Below are positions 1 to 8,045 of a DNA stretch of 64,000 nucleotides, one piece after another. The DNA is taken from positions 2,428,261 through 2,492,260 of the forward strand of contig NZ_CP012373.2 in NCBI RefSeq assembly GCF_001305575.3. The letters are read 5' to 3'. Within the stretch, counting starts at the first letter, position 1. Each line of letters starts with the position of its first letter. The DNA is from Beggiatoa leptomitoformis. GTDB taxonomy: Bacteria; Pseudomonadota; Gammaproteobacteria; Beggiatoales; Beggiatoaceae. A program made the translations under genes and the position numbers. The notes beneath the pieces are model-generated. The model was not told where the DNA came from. It did not search any database and worked only from the letters and a program-made list of their open reading frames with translations.

Positions 1-429
1 CAATTATTACCTGATGATATTACCCTGCCTTTTTTATGGTTAGGTGTTTTATTAAATCTATTAGGTTTTTATCCGTCCGTGGGACTGTATAACAGTATTA
101 TTGGTGTCATGGCGGGTTATATGAGTTTATGGTCGGTTTATATTCTCTTTAAATTAGTAACAGGCAAGGAAGGGATGGGGGCTGGTGATTTTAAATTGCT
201 TGCAATGCTTGGTGCATGGATGGGATGGCAAGCCCTACCTGTTATCGTCATATTATCTTCTCTAGTTGGTGCAACCTTTGGTATTTTAATGATTGTGGTA
301 CGTGGACAGGATAAAAGCATCCCCATTTCCTTTGGACCCTATCTTGCGATGGCAGGATGGATTCACCTGTTATGGGGAGATATGCTGATTCATTGGTATC
401 AAACAATGATGGGAGTAAGTATTGGTTGA
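1..429 (+). CDS. pilD: PilD prepilin peptidase / N-methyltransferase, C-terminal part (cut by window edge)
   Basis: The reading frame is open from base 1 to the TGA at 427-429, so only the C-terminal ~142 residues are present. PilD is the inner-membrane aspartic protease that cleaves and N-methylates type IV prepilins. The second catalytic motif of the family is visible as GAGDFKLLAMLGAWMG, containing the GxGDxK aspartate, followed by hydrophobic membrane segments (VIVILSSLVGATFGILMIVV). The expected N-terminal Cys-rich methyltransferase half lies upstream of the window. The stop overlaps the start of coaE, the classical pilD-coaE order, and a Pil-Chp cluster follows 1.5 kb downstream. Confidence 0.93.
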   Translation, partial: QLLPDDITLPFLWLGVLLNLLGFYPSVGLYNSIIGVMAGYMSLWSVYILFKLVTGKEGMGAGDFKLLAMLGAWMGWQALPVIVILSSLVGATFGILMIVVRGQDKSIPISFGPYLAMAGWIHLLWGDMLIHWYQTMMGVSIG

Positions 430-1046
430 GTAAGACGTTAACAATCGGCTTAACAGGGGGCATAGCCAGTGGTAAAACCACCGTTTCTACGCACTTTGCG
501 ACATGGGGCGTTCCCATTATCGATGCAGATGTTATTGCACATGCCTTAACACAGGCAGGGCAAACCGCCGTTATTACAATTGCCGAGGTTTTTGGACAGG
601 CGATGTTACAAACGGATGGCAGTTTAAATCGTCAAAAACTACGTCAATACGTCTTTCAAGACAAAGGTAAACGTAAACAATTAGAAGCAATATTACATCC
701 ACTGATTCGGGCAGAAATGCACAAGCAGGCAACTGCGGTGACCTTCCCTTATTGTGTTTTTAGCATTCCTTTATTAGTTGAAACAAGACAAACTAATTAT
801 GTTGATCGCGTTTTAGTGGTAGATTGTCCGACCACATTACAACATCAACGATTAGTCTCACGAAATGGTTTTAATGCAAACGAAATTGCGCAAATACTCG
901 CTGCTCAGGCAAGTCGTTCAGCCCGTCTTGCACAAGCTGATGATGTTATTCACAATGACACGTCACCGACACATTTGATTGAACAAGTTTTGCGCTTTCA
1001 CCATTACTACCAGCAGTTAGCTTGTGAAATCTCCACTAAACCTTGA
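426..1046 (+). CDS. coaE: Dephospho-CoA kinase
   Basis: CoaE phosphorylates the 3'-hydroxyl of dephospho-CoA, the last step of coenzyme A synthesis, in the cytoplasm. The P-loop GLTGGIASGKTT is at residues ~7-18. The aspartate-rich stretch PIIDADVIAH follows, as in the family. I chose the TTG at 426 because it gives 206 residues, the usual CoaE length. It overlaps the pilD stop, and GGAG at 412-415 lies 10 bases upstream. An ATG further upstream at 357 would add 23 residues read entirely inside pilD and is unlikely. Translational coupling to pilD is probable. Confidence 0.93.
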   Translation: MSKTLTIGLTGGIASGKTTVSTHFATWGVPIIDADVIAHALTQAGQTAVITIAEVFGQAMLQTDGSLNRQKLRQYVFQDKGKRKQLEAILHPLIRAEMHKQATAVTFPYCVFSIPLLVETRQTNYVDRVLVVDCPTTLQHQRLVSRNGFNANEIAQILAAQASRSARLAQADDVIHNDTSPTHLIEQVLRFHHYYQQLACEISTKP

Positions 1047-1074
1047 CTTAATTCTACTAAAAAGTTAATTAACA

Positions 1075-1854
1075 ATGAGTTTCGCAAAAAAAAGAGTCAC
1101 CTACGAACAGCCGCTGAATGACCGTATCAAAAATATGTTGCGGTTAGAATACCTCTTTGGCGGGTTGAATTACCATATCAAAGGTCCTTCTGCTTGGGAC
1201 AGTCGTACTGTTGTTGATTATATTGTAAAAGTGCTAGATGTGATGGAAAGACTGGATTTACGTGAAGATTTAATTCAAGACCTAGAACATCACTTATTGG
1301 GTTTGGAACGGTGGCGACGCATTCCTAATGCAGATGCTGAACGTGTTAATCAGTTAATATTACAAGCACAACATCTATTAGACAGATTACGTGCATTAAG
1401 TGGTCCTCCCAATCAATTAATTAGCCAATTACCCCTAATTAACTTGATTAAACAACGTAGCAATATCGCGGGAGGATTATGTCGTTTTGATGTTCCTGCT
1501 TATCATTTTTGGTTACAAAAAAATCCTAAACAACGCTTACATGATATAAACGAATGGTTAGCTCCGTTAGAGTCAATTCGTGAAGCGATTGAATTAGACC
1601 TCTACATGATACGAAATAGTGCGAAGACCTCTCAAGAAACTGCAATGACAGGTTATTTTCAAGCGGCTTTTGACAATCAGGCGAATTATCAACTTGTGCG
1701 GGTTAGTTTACCGCCAGAACATAGCTGTTTTGTTGAAATTAGTGGGGGTAAACAACGCTTTACAATACGTTTTTTTGAACAACCAGATGTCAACGAAAAA
1801 CCCATTCCAACAGAACAGGATGTCAACTTTGATCTCTGCTGTTGTATGATGTAA
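1075..1854 (+). CDS. zapD: Cell division protein ZapD (DUF1342)
   Basis: A protein of 259 residues matching ZapD, which bundles FtsZ filaments at the division ring. It begins VTYEQPLNDRIKNMLRLEYLF, the characteristic N-terminus of the family, followed by the mostly helical middle and a C-terminal beta-rich half containing GGKQRFTIRFFE. Length is close to the ~250 residues of E. coli ZapD. It follows coaE by 28 bases in the common pilD-coaE-zapD order. The usual next gene, yacG, is not visible: the Pil-Chp cluster begins instead. Confidence 0.9.
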   Translation: MSFAKKRVTYEQPLNDRIKNMLRLEYLFGGLNYHIKGPSAWDSRTVVDYIVKVLDVMERLDLREDLIQDLEHHLLGLERWRRIPNADAERVNQLILQAQHLLDRLRALSGPPNQLISQLPLINLIKQRSNIAGGLCRFDVPAYHFWLQKNPKQRLHDINEWLAPLESIREAIELDLYMIRNSAKTSQETAMTGYFQAAFDNQANYQLVRVSLPPEHSCFVEISGGKQRFTIRFFEQPDVNEKPIPTEQDVNFDLCCCMM

Positions 1855-1901
1855 CAAATTGCAACTCAGTTTAAAAGAGCGTGTTGCAGCGTGGTATCCT
1901 C

Positions 1902-1931
1902 TTACGGATACAAGCGAACTCACGCTATACT
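1902..1931 (+). promoter_or_regulatory. Possible sigma-70 promoter for pilG
   Basis: TATACT at 1926-1931 is a good -10 element 35 bases before the pilG start. TTACGG at 1902-1907 could be a weak -35 with an 18-base spacer. A short hairpin GTATCC/GGATAC (1894-1899 with 1906-1911) overlaps it and may be part of the zapD 3' end. Confidence 0.35.
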
Positions 1932-1966
1932 AGATAGACTGATAGATATTATAGGAAGCTATCACT

Positions 1967-2785
1967 ATGGATAAAACGTTTAAGGTGGGTGTGTTTGGTT
2001 TAGCACCTAATGAAGTCAATACACTGGGTAGTATTTTTAAATTAGCCGCTACTCGAAGTCGTAAATATGTCATGGTCAGTTCGGCAGAACGGGCAAGTGC
2101 GGAAATTCTGCTGGTTGATGTGGATAGTGCTAATGCAATAAGTGAATGGAAAAGTTTCAGCGTTCATCACAACAATATTCCCATTGTTAAAGTGACCAAA
2201 GCAACACCCCCTGAACCTGCCCAAGAAACCTATTTACGCCGTCCCTTGACCCTAAAAAGAGTTTTAGAAGTTTTAGACAAAGTGACGATTGATGTACACA
2301 AGTTTGTACCTGAATTAGTTGTTGGTGGTGATACCCCCTTAGATGAAGCAACCAGTGCCGCATTACAAGGTGCTGCCCACAGTGCGCAACAAACAACTCG
2401 CACAGGGATTAAAGCATTGGTTGTTGATGACAGCCTACCTGTCCGCAAATCAATGGAAATCCAACTAGGCTTATACGGTATGGAAATTGACTTTGCTGAG
2501 ACAGGAGAAGAAGCCTTAGAGTTTGCTAAACAAAAAGTCTATGACATTATTTTTTTGGATTTGATGCTACCAGGTATTGATGGTTATAAAGTTTGTAAAG
2601 TGATCAAATCAGAGAAAATTTCTAAAAATACTCCCGTTGTCATGTTGACAGGGAAAGGCTCACGGTTTGATAAATTGCGTGGCACAATGGCTGGTGCAAG
2701 TGTGTATTTAACCAAACCTGTAGAACAAGCAAAACTGAGAGAAGTCATCAAACAGTTCCTACCCAATGCAGAAGCGGGTGGTTAA
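1967..2785 (+). CDS. pilG: PilG-like response regulator with extra N-terminal domain
   Basis: A protein of 272 residues. The C-terminal half (about 148-272) is a complete CheY-type receiver: acidic pair D154-D155 in LVVDDS, phospho-acceptor D198 in FLDLMLPGIDGY, T228 and K250 in YLTKP. Residues 1-110 look like a second alpha/beta domain resembling a degenerate receiver (ILLVDVDSA, IPIVKV, RRPLTLKRVLEVL) without a full acidic pocket. An Ala/Gln-rich linker (about 127-147) joins them. PilG of Pseudomonas is a single receiver of ~135 residues, so this protein is twice the usual size. AGGAAG precedes the ATG. As the first gene of the cluster it is probably the output regulator that promotes pilus extension. 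The family assignment rests on position; the receiver itself is certain. Confidence 0.82.
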   Translation: MDKTFKVGVFGLAPNEVNTLGSIFKLAATRSRKYVMVSSAERASAEILLVDVDSANAISEWKSFSVHHNNIPIVKVTKATPPEPAQETYLRRPLTLKRVLEVLDKVTIDVHKFVPELVVGGDTPLDEATSAALQGAAHSAQQTTRTGIKALVVDDSLPVRKSMEIQLGLYGMEIDFAETGEEALEFAKQKVYDIIFLDLMLPGIDGYKVCKVIKSEKISKNTPVVMLTGKGSRFDKLRGTMAGASVYLTKPVEQAKLREVIKQFLPNAEAGG

Positions 2786-2928
2786 TAGGTAGTACAATAA
2801 GCACAAAAGTGGTAATAAAATACACAATCCACTTTGATGCGATAAAAGCAAATGACGTGAGAATCTAATAATGCTTGTCCCATTAATAAAGGGAAACTGG
2901 CTTTTAATTTAAGTGAGGAGTTATACAA

Positions 2929-3294
2929 ATGCCTATTCACAAAATTCTTGTTGTTGACGACTCTACCGTTGATCGCATGAATATTCAAAATATTGTTGCT
3001 GATGCAGGCTACCAAGTTATTGCAGCAGCCTCTGGACAGGAAGCCATTGAAAAGGCGAAATCTGAAAAGCCTGATTTAATTTTTATGGACGTGGTTATGC
3101 AACAAATGGATGGATATCAGGCATGTCGAGAAATCACTCACGATGAATCCACCAAAGACATCCCCATTATTTTTGTCACCAGTAAAGGACAAAAAGCAGA
3201 CCGTATGTGGGCAGAAATGCAAGGGGGAAAATCCTTAGTACAAAAACCCTATACGCCAGACCAAATTATCGAGCAAATCAATAATTTTAAATAA
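2929..3294 (+). CDS. pilH: PilH-like single-domain response regulator
   Basis: A stand-alone CheY-type receiver of 121 residues, the length of PilH. Active-site residues are D10-D11 (LVVDDS), D54 (IFMDVVMQQMDGY), T84 (FVTSKG) and K106 (VQKPY). PilH is the second Pil-Chp response regulator, acting in pilus retraction or as a phosphate sink. GTGAGGAG lies just upstream of the ATG. A hairpin with a T-rich tail follows directly, so pilG-pilH may form their own transcript. Confidence 0.88.
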   Translation: MPIHKILVVDDSTVDRMNIQNIVADAGYQVIAAASGQEAIEKAKSEKPDLIFMDVVMQQMDGYQACREITHDESTKDIPIIFVTSKGQKADRMWAEMQGGKSLVQKPYTPDQIIEQINNFK

Positions 3295-3611
3295 TGGGCT
3301 TTTGATTAAAAAATACACAATAGACTATAATCTGTTGTGTATTTTCTTTTGAGTATCAGATAAATAAACATAATACTTAAAGTTACGCGCTAGAATAGCG
3401 GTATAACTTGTTATTTATGTTTTTTTTTACTATTCTAGCACTCACTCAAGCCAGAATTTAACATGTCAGGTTGACTGACTAGTCACCCAGTAATTTACAG
3501 CAAGCGATTGTTATCCAAATCATGCTATTTGCGAGGGGATGCTACTCTACTCTAATCAGTCAGTTGACAACGATAACAACTCATTAACTGTGTATAGAGG
3601 AATGATGAACA
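3295..3611. other. Intergenic region pilH to lipoprotein gene
   Basis: A 317-base stretch without a gene. It holds the pilH terminator, a perfect 10-bp inverted repeat GCTAGAATAG (3389-3398) / CTATTCTAGC (3430-3439) around a T-rich loop, and a second pair TTGTTATC / GATAACAA (about 3509-3516 and 3575-3582). AGAGGA precedes the next ATG. The region probably contains the promoter of the downstream genes, but no convincing -35/-10 pair could be fixed. Confidence 0.5.
3310..3350 (+). terminator. Rho-independent-type terminator after pilH
   Basis: A perfect 11-bp inverted repeat, AAAATACACAA (3310-3320) with TTGTGTATTTT (3335-3345), followed by CTTTT. It starts 16 bases after the pilH stop. Confidence 0.75.
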
Positions 3612-4730
3612 ATGCCATCTTATCAACTGATGCAAATCACTCGTACCCTTCTGATTTTCCTCCTCTTAATGCCTCTGGCAGCTTGTGATTTTATTAATAA
3701 TTTAACCAATGCCGCAAAGACAAGCACAACAGACACGACAAAAACGAAAACAGAAGAACAACCCATTGAAGAATTAAGCTTTGCGGCAGCACCTTATACT
3801 GCATGGATGCCTTGGTTTTTGGCAAAAGAAGAAGAAACCTACACAACATATCAAGATAAATATCGCGTCAATATTAACTTCGTCACCAGCGACTATGCGG
3901 ATACGATTGAACAATATATCAGTGGCACAGTCGATGCCGTTGCTATTACAAATATAGATGCTATCGCAAAATTGGTAAAAGAAGATGTAGAATCCGATGT
4001 TGTCCTCATCATGAGTGCTAGTAACGGCAATGATGCTATTCTCCTGCCCGCGAATGCCAACACAAACATACGTGGAAAAACCATTGGGTTTGTAGAATTC
4101 TCCTCACGTCACTACCTGTTAGACCGTTACCTTGTTAGATACCAAATTGATTTTAACGATGTCAAACTCTCAAACATGGCCGAAGCTAACCTGCCTAACG
4201 CCCTATTAAATGGTGAGGTTTATGGCATTGTTACCAGCAACCCTAATGTTGAACGTCTAGTCCGCGCCCAACAAGCCAATGTACTCTTCGATAGCCGTCA
4301 AATTTCCAATGAAATCCTTGACCTTATCGTCATTCGCCGTGAAAAACTAATTAAACAACCAGGTTTCGCACAAGCCTTATTAGCTATTTGGTTTACAACA
4401 ATGGAACGGCTACAAGGGAATAGACGCGGACCCACACTGGACAAATTAGCGCAACTAGCAGGGCTATCGCGTGAAGAATACGACAGACAAATGCAAACTG
4501 TATTGCTCAACGATACCCCAACAAAAGCCCTCTCGGCAATGCGCGACCGACGTTCAATGACCAGAGCCATGCGACATATTCGTTACTTTATACAACGACA
4601 TGACCTAATTGGAAAAGAAGCAGAATCCTATACTGAATGGGTTTCTTTCCCCGGACGTACACCCGCACTCCTCCATTACAATGGTCAAGCGTTACAAGAC
4701 TTCGTGGCACCACCTAAAGGTAATATTTAA
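3612..4730 (+). CDS. NMT1/SsuA-type solute-binding lipoprotein inside the Pil-Chp cluster
   Basis: A protein of 372 residues with a lipoprotein signal peptide: hydrophobic RTLLIFLLLMPLAAC with the lipobox cysteine at residue 25. A low-complexity Thr/Lys linker follows (about 32-50). The mature part resembles periplasmic binding proteins of the nitrate/sulfonate/taurine class: FAAAPYTAWMPWFLAKEE, GTVDAVAITNIDA, and IRGKTIGFVEFSS, a typical second-lobe opening. No ABC permease or ATPase gene is adjacent. Its place between pilH and pilI suggests, as inference only, that it delivers a ligand to the PilJ receptor rather than to a transporter. It could instead be an independent transport component inserted here. 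Confidence 0.72.
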   Translation: MPSYQLMQITRTLLIFLLLMPLAACDFINNLTNAAKTSTTDTTKTKTEEQPIEELSFAAAPYTAWMPWFLAKEEETYTTYQDKYRVNINFVTSDYADTIEQYISGTVDAVAITNIDAIAKLVKEDVESDVVLIMSASNGNDAILLPANANTNIRGKTIGFVEFSSRHYLLDRYLVRYQIDFNDVKLSNMAEANLPNALLNGEVYGIVTSNPNVERLVRAQQANVLFDSRQISNEILDLIVIRREKLIKQPGFAQALLAIWFTTMERLQGNRRGPTLDKLAQLAGLSREEYDRQMQTVLLNDTPTKALSAMRDRRSMTRAMRHIRYFIQRHDLIGKEAESYTEWVSFPGRTPALLHYNGQALQDFVAPPKGNI

Positions 4731-4743
4731 GCGAGAAACAGCT

Positions 4744-5268
4744 ATGAAAACAACATGGTTACCTCCAAGCGAAGCACTCAATCGTCCACTAACACGTCAA
4801 CAAGAAACGACACAAATAACAGGACAACTGGAAGTTCTTCGACGTTTGGGATTCCATGTAGGCAATATCGGTTTACTTATCGCACAAAATGCGACCAGTG
4901 AACTAATAGAAGTCTCCTCAATTTGCCCTATACCCAACACTGCAAGCTGGCTATTAGGGCTAATTAATCTTCGCGGTAATCTCGTTCCAATTTTTGATTT
5001 AAATTTACTGTTGGGACTAGAAAATCGAGTTAGTAAAAAAAATATGTTATTGATTTTAGGACGAGGTGAGACTGCGGGAGCTATCATTCTTGATAAACTT
5101 CCTCAACATGTCACGTTTGTCAACAGTGACAAACTGGATAGCCTCCCTCCACTACCTGCTGTACTAAAACCTTTTGCCACCAATGGTTACGAAAAGAATG
5201 GTGAGGTTTGGTTTAACTTTGATCATCAAGGTTTTTTTGAATCATTAGCGGGAAGGGTTGCCGCTTAA
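4744..5268 (+). CDS. pilI: PilI, CheW-type coupling protein
   Basis: A protein of 174 residues with a CheW domain: FHVGNIGLLIAQNATSELIE, then PNTASWLLGLINLRGNLVP, IFDLNLLLGL and a C-terminal beta core. PilI couples the PilJ receptor to the ChpA kinase at the membrane. I chose the ATG at 4744 because it follows the lipoprotein stop by 13 bases and has GCGAGAAA as a plausible ribosome site. A longer frame opening at 4609 would read through the end of the lipoprotein gene. Confidence 0.87.
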   Translation: MKTTWLPPSEALNRPLTRQQETTQITGQLEVLRRLGFHVGNIGLLIAQNATSELIEVSSICPIPNTASWLLGLINLRGNLVPIFDLNLLLGLENRVSKKNMLLILGRGETAGAIILDKLPQHVTFVNSDKLDSLPPLPAVLKPFATNGYEKNGEVWFNFDHQGFFESLAGRVAA

Positions 5269-5352
5269 CTACGTGCTAAAAAGGGTTACTATGCACTTAA
5301 TACGAATCATGCTGGGTAGCACGCCATACCCGTCGTTACGGAGACTAACAAC

Positions 5353-7899
5353 ATGAAACTGAAGCTTAAGCAAAAAATGTTCTTCGGCTCAGCGTTCCTT
5401 GCGGTGGTATCTGTGGTGGTCACTGCATACTTTACGGGTGATATTGCCTCAAACTTAGGGCAACAAGCCCTAACGGATGCAGCACAAGAAAAAATCAGCT
5501 CTATCCGAGATACTAAAAAATCTCAAGTAGAAGAATATTTTAATCTTGTGATTAACCAGATTCAGTCTTATGCAGGTTCCCGTACCACCATAGATGCGAT
5601 GCGCGGGTTTAAAGAAGCATTTCCTCGCTTTCAATACGAGGCGGGCTTACAAGCAGATGAAGGGCCCCCTATTCCACAAACCTTACCTATCAACGAATAT
5701 CGTGATGCAGTTAAACGATATTACGAAAATGATTTCGCCCAAGAATATGGCACATTAAACGTTAATGAAACGCCAAAAATGGAGGAAATGATTCAACAAC
5801 TAAATGACAATAGCATTGCGTTGCAATATTTCTATATCGCCAATAATCCTAATCCATTAGGGACGAAAGAAGAACTATTTGCCGCAAAAGATGGTTCAAC
5901 CTACACACAACTACACCAGCTTTATCATCCTGGTATTCGTGAGTACATGAACCGTTTCATATTTGATGACATTTTCCTTGTTGATTCAGATACAGGTAAC
6001 GTTGTTTACTCCGTTGTAAAAGGCATTGATTTTTCCACCTCCCTGCTAGATGGTCCTTTTGCCAAAACGGGGATTGCAAATGTCTTTGAACAAGCTAATC
6101 GGGCTACAACCCCCGACCAATTTGCCATCATCGACTTTGCTCAATATCTACCCTCTTACGATGCACAAGCAGCCTTTATTGCAGCCCCTATTTTTGATGG
6201 TAACCTCAAAATCGGTGTTCTCATCTTCCAGCTCCCCATCGACAGCATTAACAACATCATGACCTACGACCGCGCTTGGCGGTTAGATGAATCAGGACGC
6301 TCTGGCGAAACTTTTATTGTGTCTGCGGATGGCACAATGCGAAATGACAGTCGGGCATTAGTGGAAGATAAAGAAGGTTATTTACAATCGGTTGAACAAT
6401 ATGGCACAAGCCCTGAAGCCATTAACAACATAGAACTAAAAGATACCTCAGTCGGTTTACAAAAAGTGGATAATCCCGGAACGCGAGCGGCTTTTTCAGG
6501 CGTAACAGGATTTGACATGTTTGACGACTACAAAGGTGACTTCGTACTCTCCGCCTACGCACCTATTAACGTACCCGGTTTACAATGGGCTATCTTCTCC
6601 AACCTCACAGAAACCGAATCACTAGAACGCTTGATTGCATTACGTGACGAAATCTTAACGGGTTCTATCCCTATCGCCGTTATCGCGCTAGTGTTCGGGG
6701 GACTTGCAGGGTTCTTAATTTTCGGTCGAATTGCAAAACCCATTGGCGTACTAGAACAAACCGTGTCTAAAGTTGCCGAAGGGGACTTCACCGCACGCGC
6801 AGACATTCGCACAGGGGACGAACTGGAAACACTGGCAAATGCCTTTAACGGTTTGCTGGATGACCGCTTATCTGCACTCGCTAAAGCTGAGAAAGAAAAT
6901 GAAATGCTCAACAACTCAATCATTGAATTGTTGAAAGCCTCCTTCCAACTCTCACAAAGAGATCTAACCGTTCAAGTCCCTGTGACTGAAGACGTGACAG
7001 GTCCGTTAGCTGACGCTATCAACCAGATGGCGACTGAAACCAGTAAAGTGTTGCTCAACGTTCGCCGAATCACTGACGAAGTAGAAACCGCATCCCAACA
7101 AGTGCGGGTGCAAGCAAGCAACGTCTCCAAAGTGGCAGAAGCAGAACGGGCAGTGGTGGATACCACCATGGCAGAACTCGCCGCAGCGGCAGAAGCCATG
7201 AACAAAATTGCAGAAGTTGCGCAATCATGTAACGAAATCGCAACCCAAGCAACACGCTCTACACAAACCGCGTTGGCAACCGTAACCAGCACCGTGGACG
7301 GGATGGCGGAAATTCGTGAAACCATCCATGAAACAGAAAAACGGATTAAACGCTTGGGTGAACGTTCGCAAGAAATTAGCTCCATCGTTGACATCATCAA
7401 CAACATCGCAGAACGGACACACGTGCTTGCGTTAAACGCATCCATGCAAGCAGCCGCAGCAGGGGAAGCAGGTCGCGGCTTCTCCGTCGTTGCGGACGAA
7501 GTGCAACGACTCGCTGAAAGCTCACGGAACGCAACCTCCCAAATCTCCGCGTTGGTGAAAAATATTCAGTTAGAAACCAACGATACGATTGCCACGATGG
7601 ATAAAACCATTCAACAGGTGATTGAAGGGTCACGCCTTGCAGAACGGTCTGGGGAACAGATGAAAGAAACCCAGAATACAATTTCTAACCTTGTGCAAGT
7701 GGTTGAACAAATCGCCATGGCATCACGGCAACAAGCGCAAATTTCTAACGAATTGCGTGAACGCGCCCAAACCATTCAAATGAGTACACAAGAAACAGGT
7801 AAACAGTTGGAAGAACAGTTGATTCAAACAGACCGTTTGGTGGACTTCTCCAAACAGTTGATTGAGTCCATTCGAGTATTCAAACTGCCAACCAGCTAA
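5353..7899 (+). CDS. pilJ: PilJ, methyl-accepting chemotaxis receptor of the Pil-Chp system
   Basis: A protein of 848 residues. Transmembrane segment 1 is at ~9-27, a large periplasmic region spans ~28-436, transmembrane segment 2 is at 438-460 and HAMP at ~461-512. The cytoplasmic signalling helices end with the conserved hairpin tip ALNASMQAAAAGEAGRGF. The periplasmic part contains Cache-like features (ESGRSGETFIVSADG; ISAYAPI-type core strands). Pseudomonas PilJ has ~680 residues, so the sensor region here is clearly larger and more like a double-Cache sensor. GGAG precedes the ATG. No pilK methyltransferase lies in the cluster. Confidence 0.88.
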   Translation: MKLKLKQKMFFGSAFLAVVSVVVTAYFTGDIASNLGQQALTDAAQEKISSIRDTKKSQVEEYFNLVINQIQSYAGSRTTIDAMRGFKEAFPRFQYEAGLQADEGPPIPQTLPINEYRDAVKRYYENDFAQEYGTLNVNETPKMEEMIQQLNDNSIALQYFYIANNPNPLGTKEELFAAKDGSTYTQLHQLYHPGIREYMNRFIFDDIFLVDSDTGNVVYSVVKGIDFSTSLLDGPFAKTGIANVFEQANRATTPDQFAIIDFAQYLPSYDAQAAFIAAPIFDGNLKIGVLIFQLPIDSINNIMTYDRAWRLDESGRSGETFIVSADGTMRNDSRALVEDKEGYLQSVEQYGTSPEAINNIELKDTSVGLQKVDNPGTRAAFSGVTGFDMFDDYKGDFVLSAYAPINVPGLQWAIFSNLTETESLERLIALRDEILTGSIPIAVIALVFGGLAGFLIFGRIAKPIGVLEQTVSKVAEGDFTARADIRTGDELETLANAFNGLLDDRLSALAKAEKENEMLNNSIIELLKASFQLSQRDLTVQVPVTEDVTGPLADAINQMATETSKVLLNVRRITDEVETASQQVRVQASNVSKVAEAERAVVDTTMAELAAAAEAMNKIAEVAQSCNEIATQATRSTQTALATVTSTVDGMAEIRETIHETEKRIKRLGERSQEISSIVDIINNIAERTHVLALNASMQAAAAGEAGRGFSVVADEVQRLAESSRNATSQISALVKNIQLETNDTIATMDKTIQQVIEGSRLAERSGEQMKETQNTISNLVQVVEQIAMASRQQAQISNELRERAQTIQMSTQETGKQLEEQLIQTDRLVDFSKQLIESIRVFKLPTS

Positions 7900-7910
7900 C
7901 GTGTTATTTA

Positions 7911-7938
7911 TCTGGGATAAAACCTGTTTTATCCCAGA
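7911..7938. terminator. Strong hairpin between pilJ and chpA
   Basis: A perfect 12-bp stem, TCTGGGATAAAA (7911-7922) with TTTTATCCCAGA (7927-7938), and a 4-base loop. No T-run follows, so it may be a processing or mRNA-stability element or partial terminator that sets pilJ against chpA expression. Confidence 0.6.
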
Positions 7939-8045
7939 CTTCCTAACTCGATGCTGGATGTTTGAGTTTAGTTCTGTTATTCCCGCCTATCACCAATGAC
8001 GCAAGGTGCTACGCCTACGCCACACTGTTCATCAGGTAGCCAGCC

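Noticed and set aside
3431-3445. Possible CIRCE half-site (TAGCACTC)
   Set aside because: The second half GAGTGCTA is missing at the required 9-base spacing, and the gene downstream is not a heat-shock gene.
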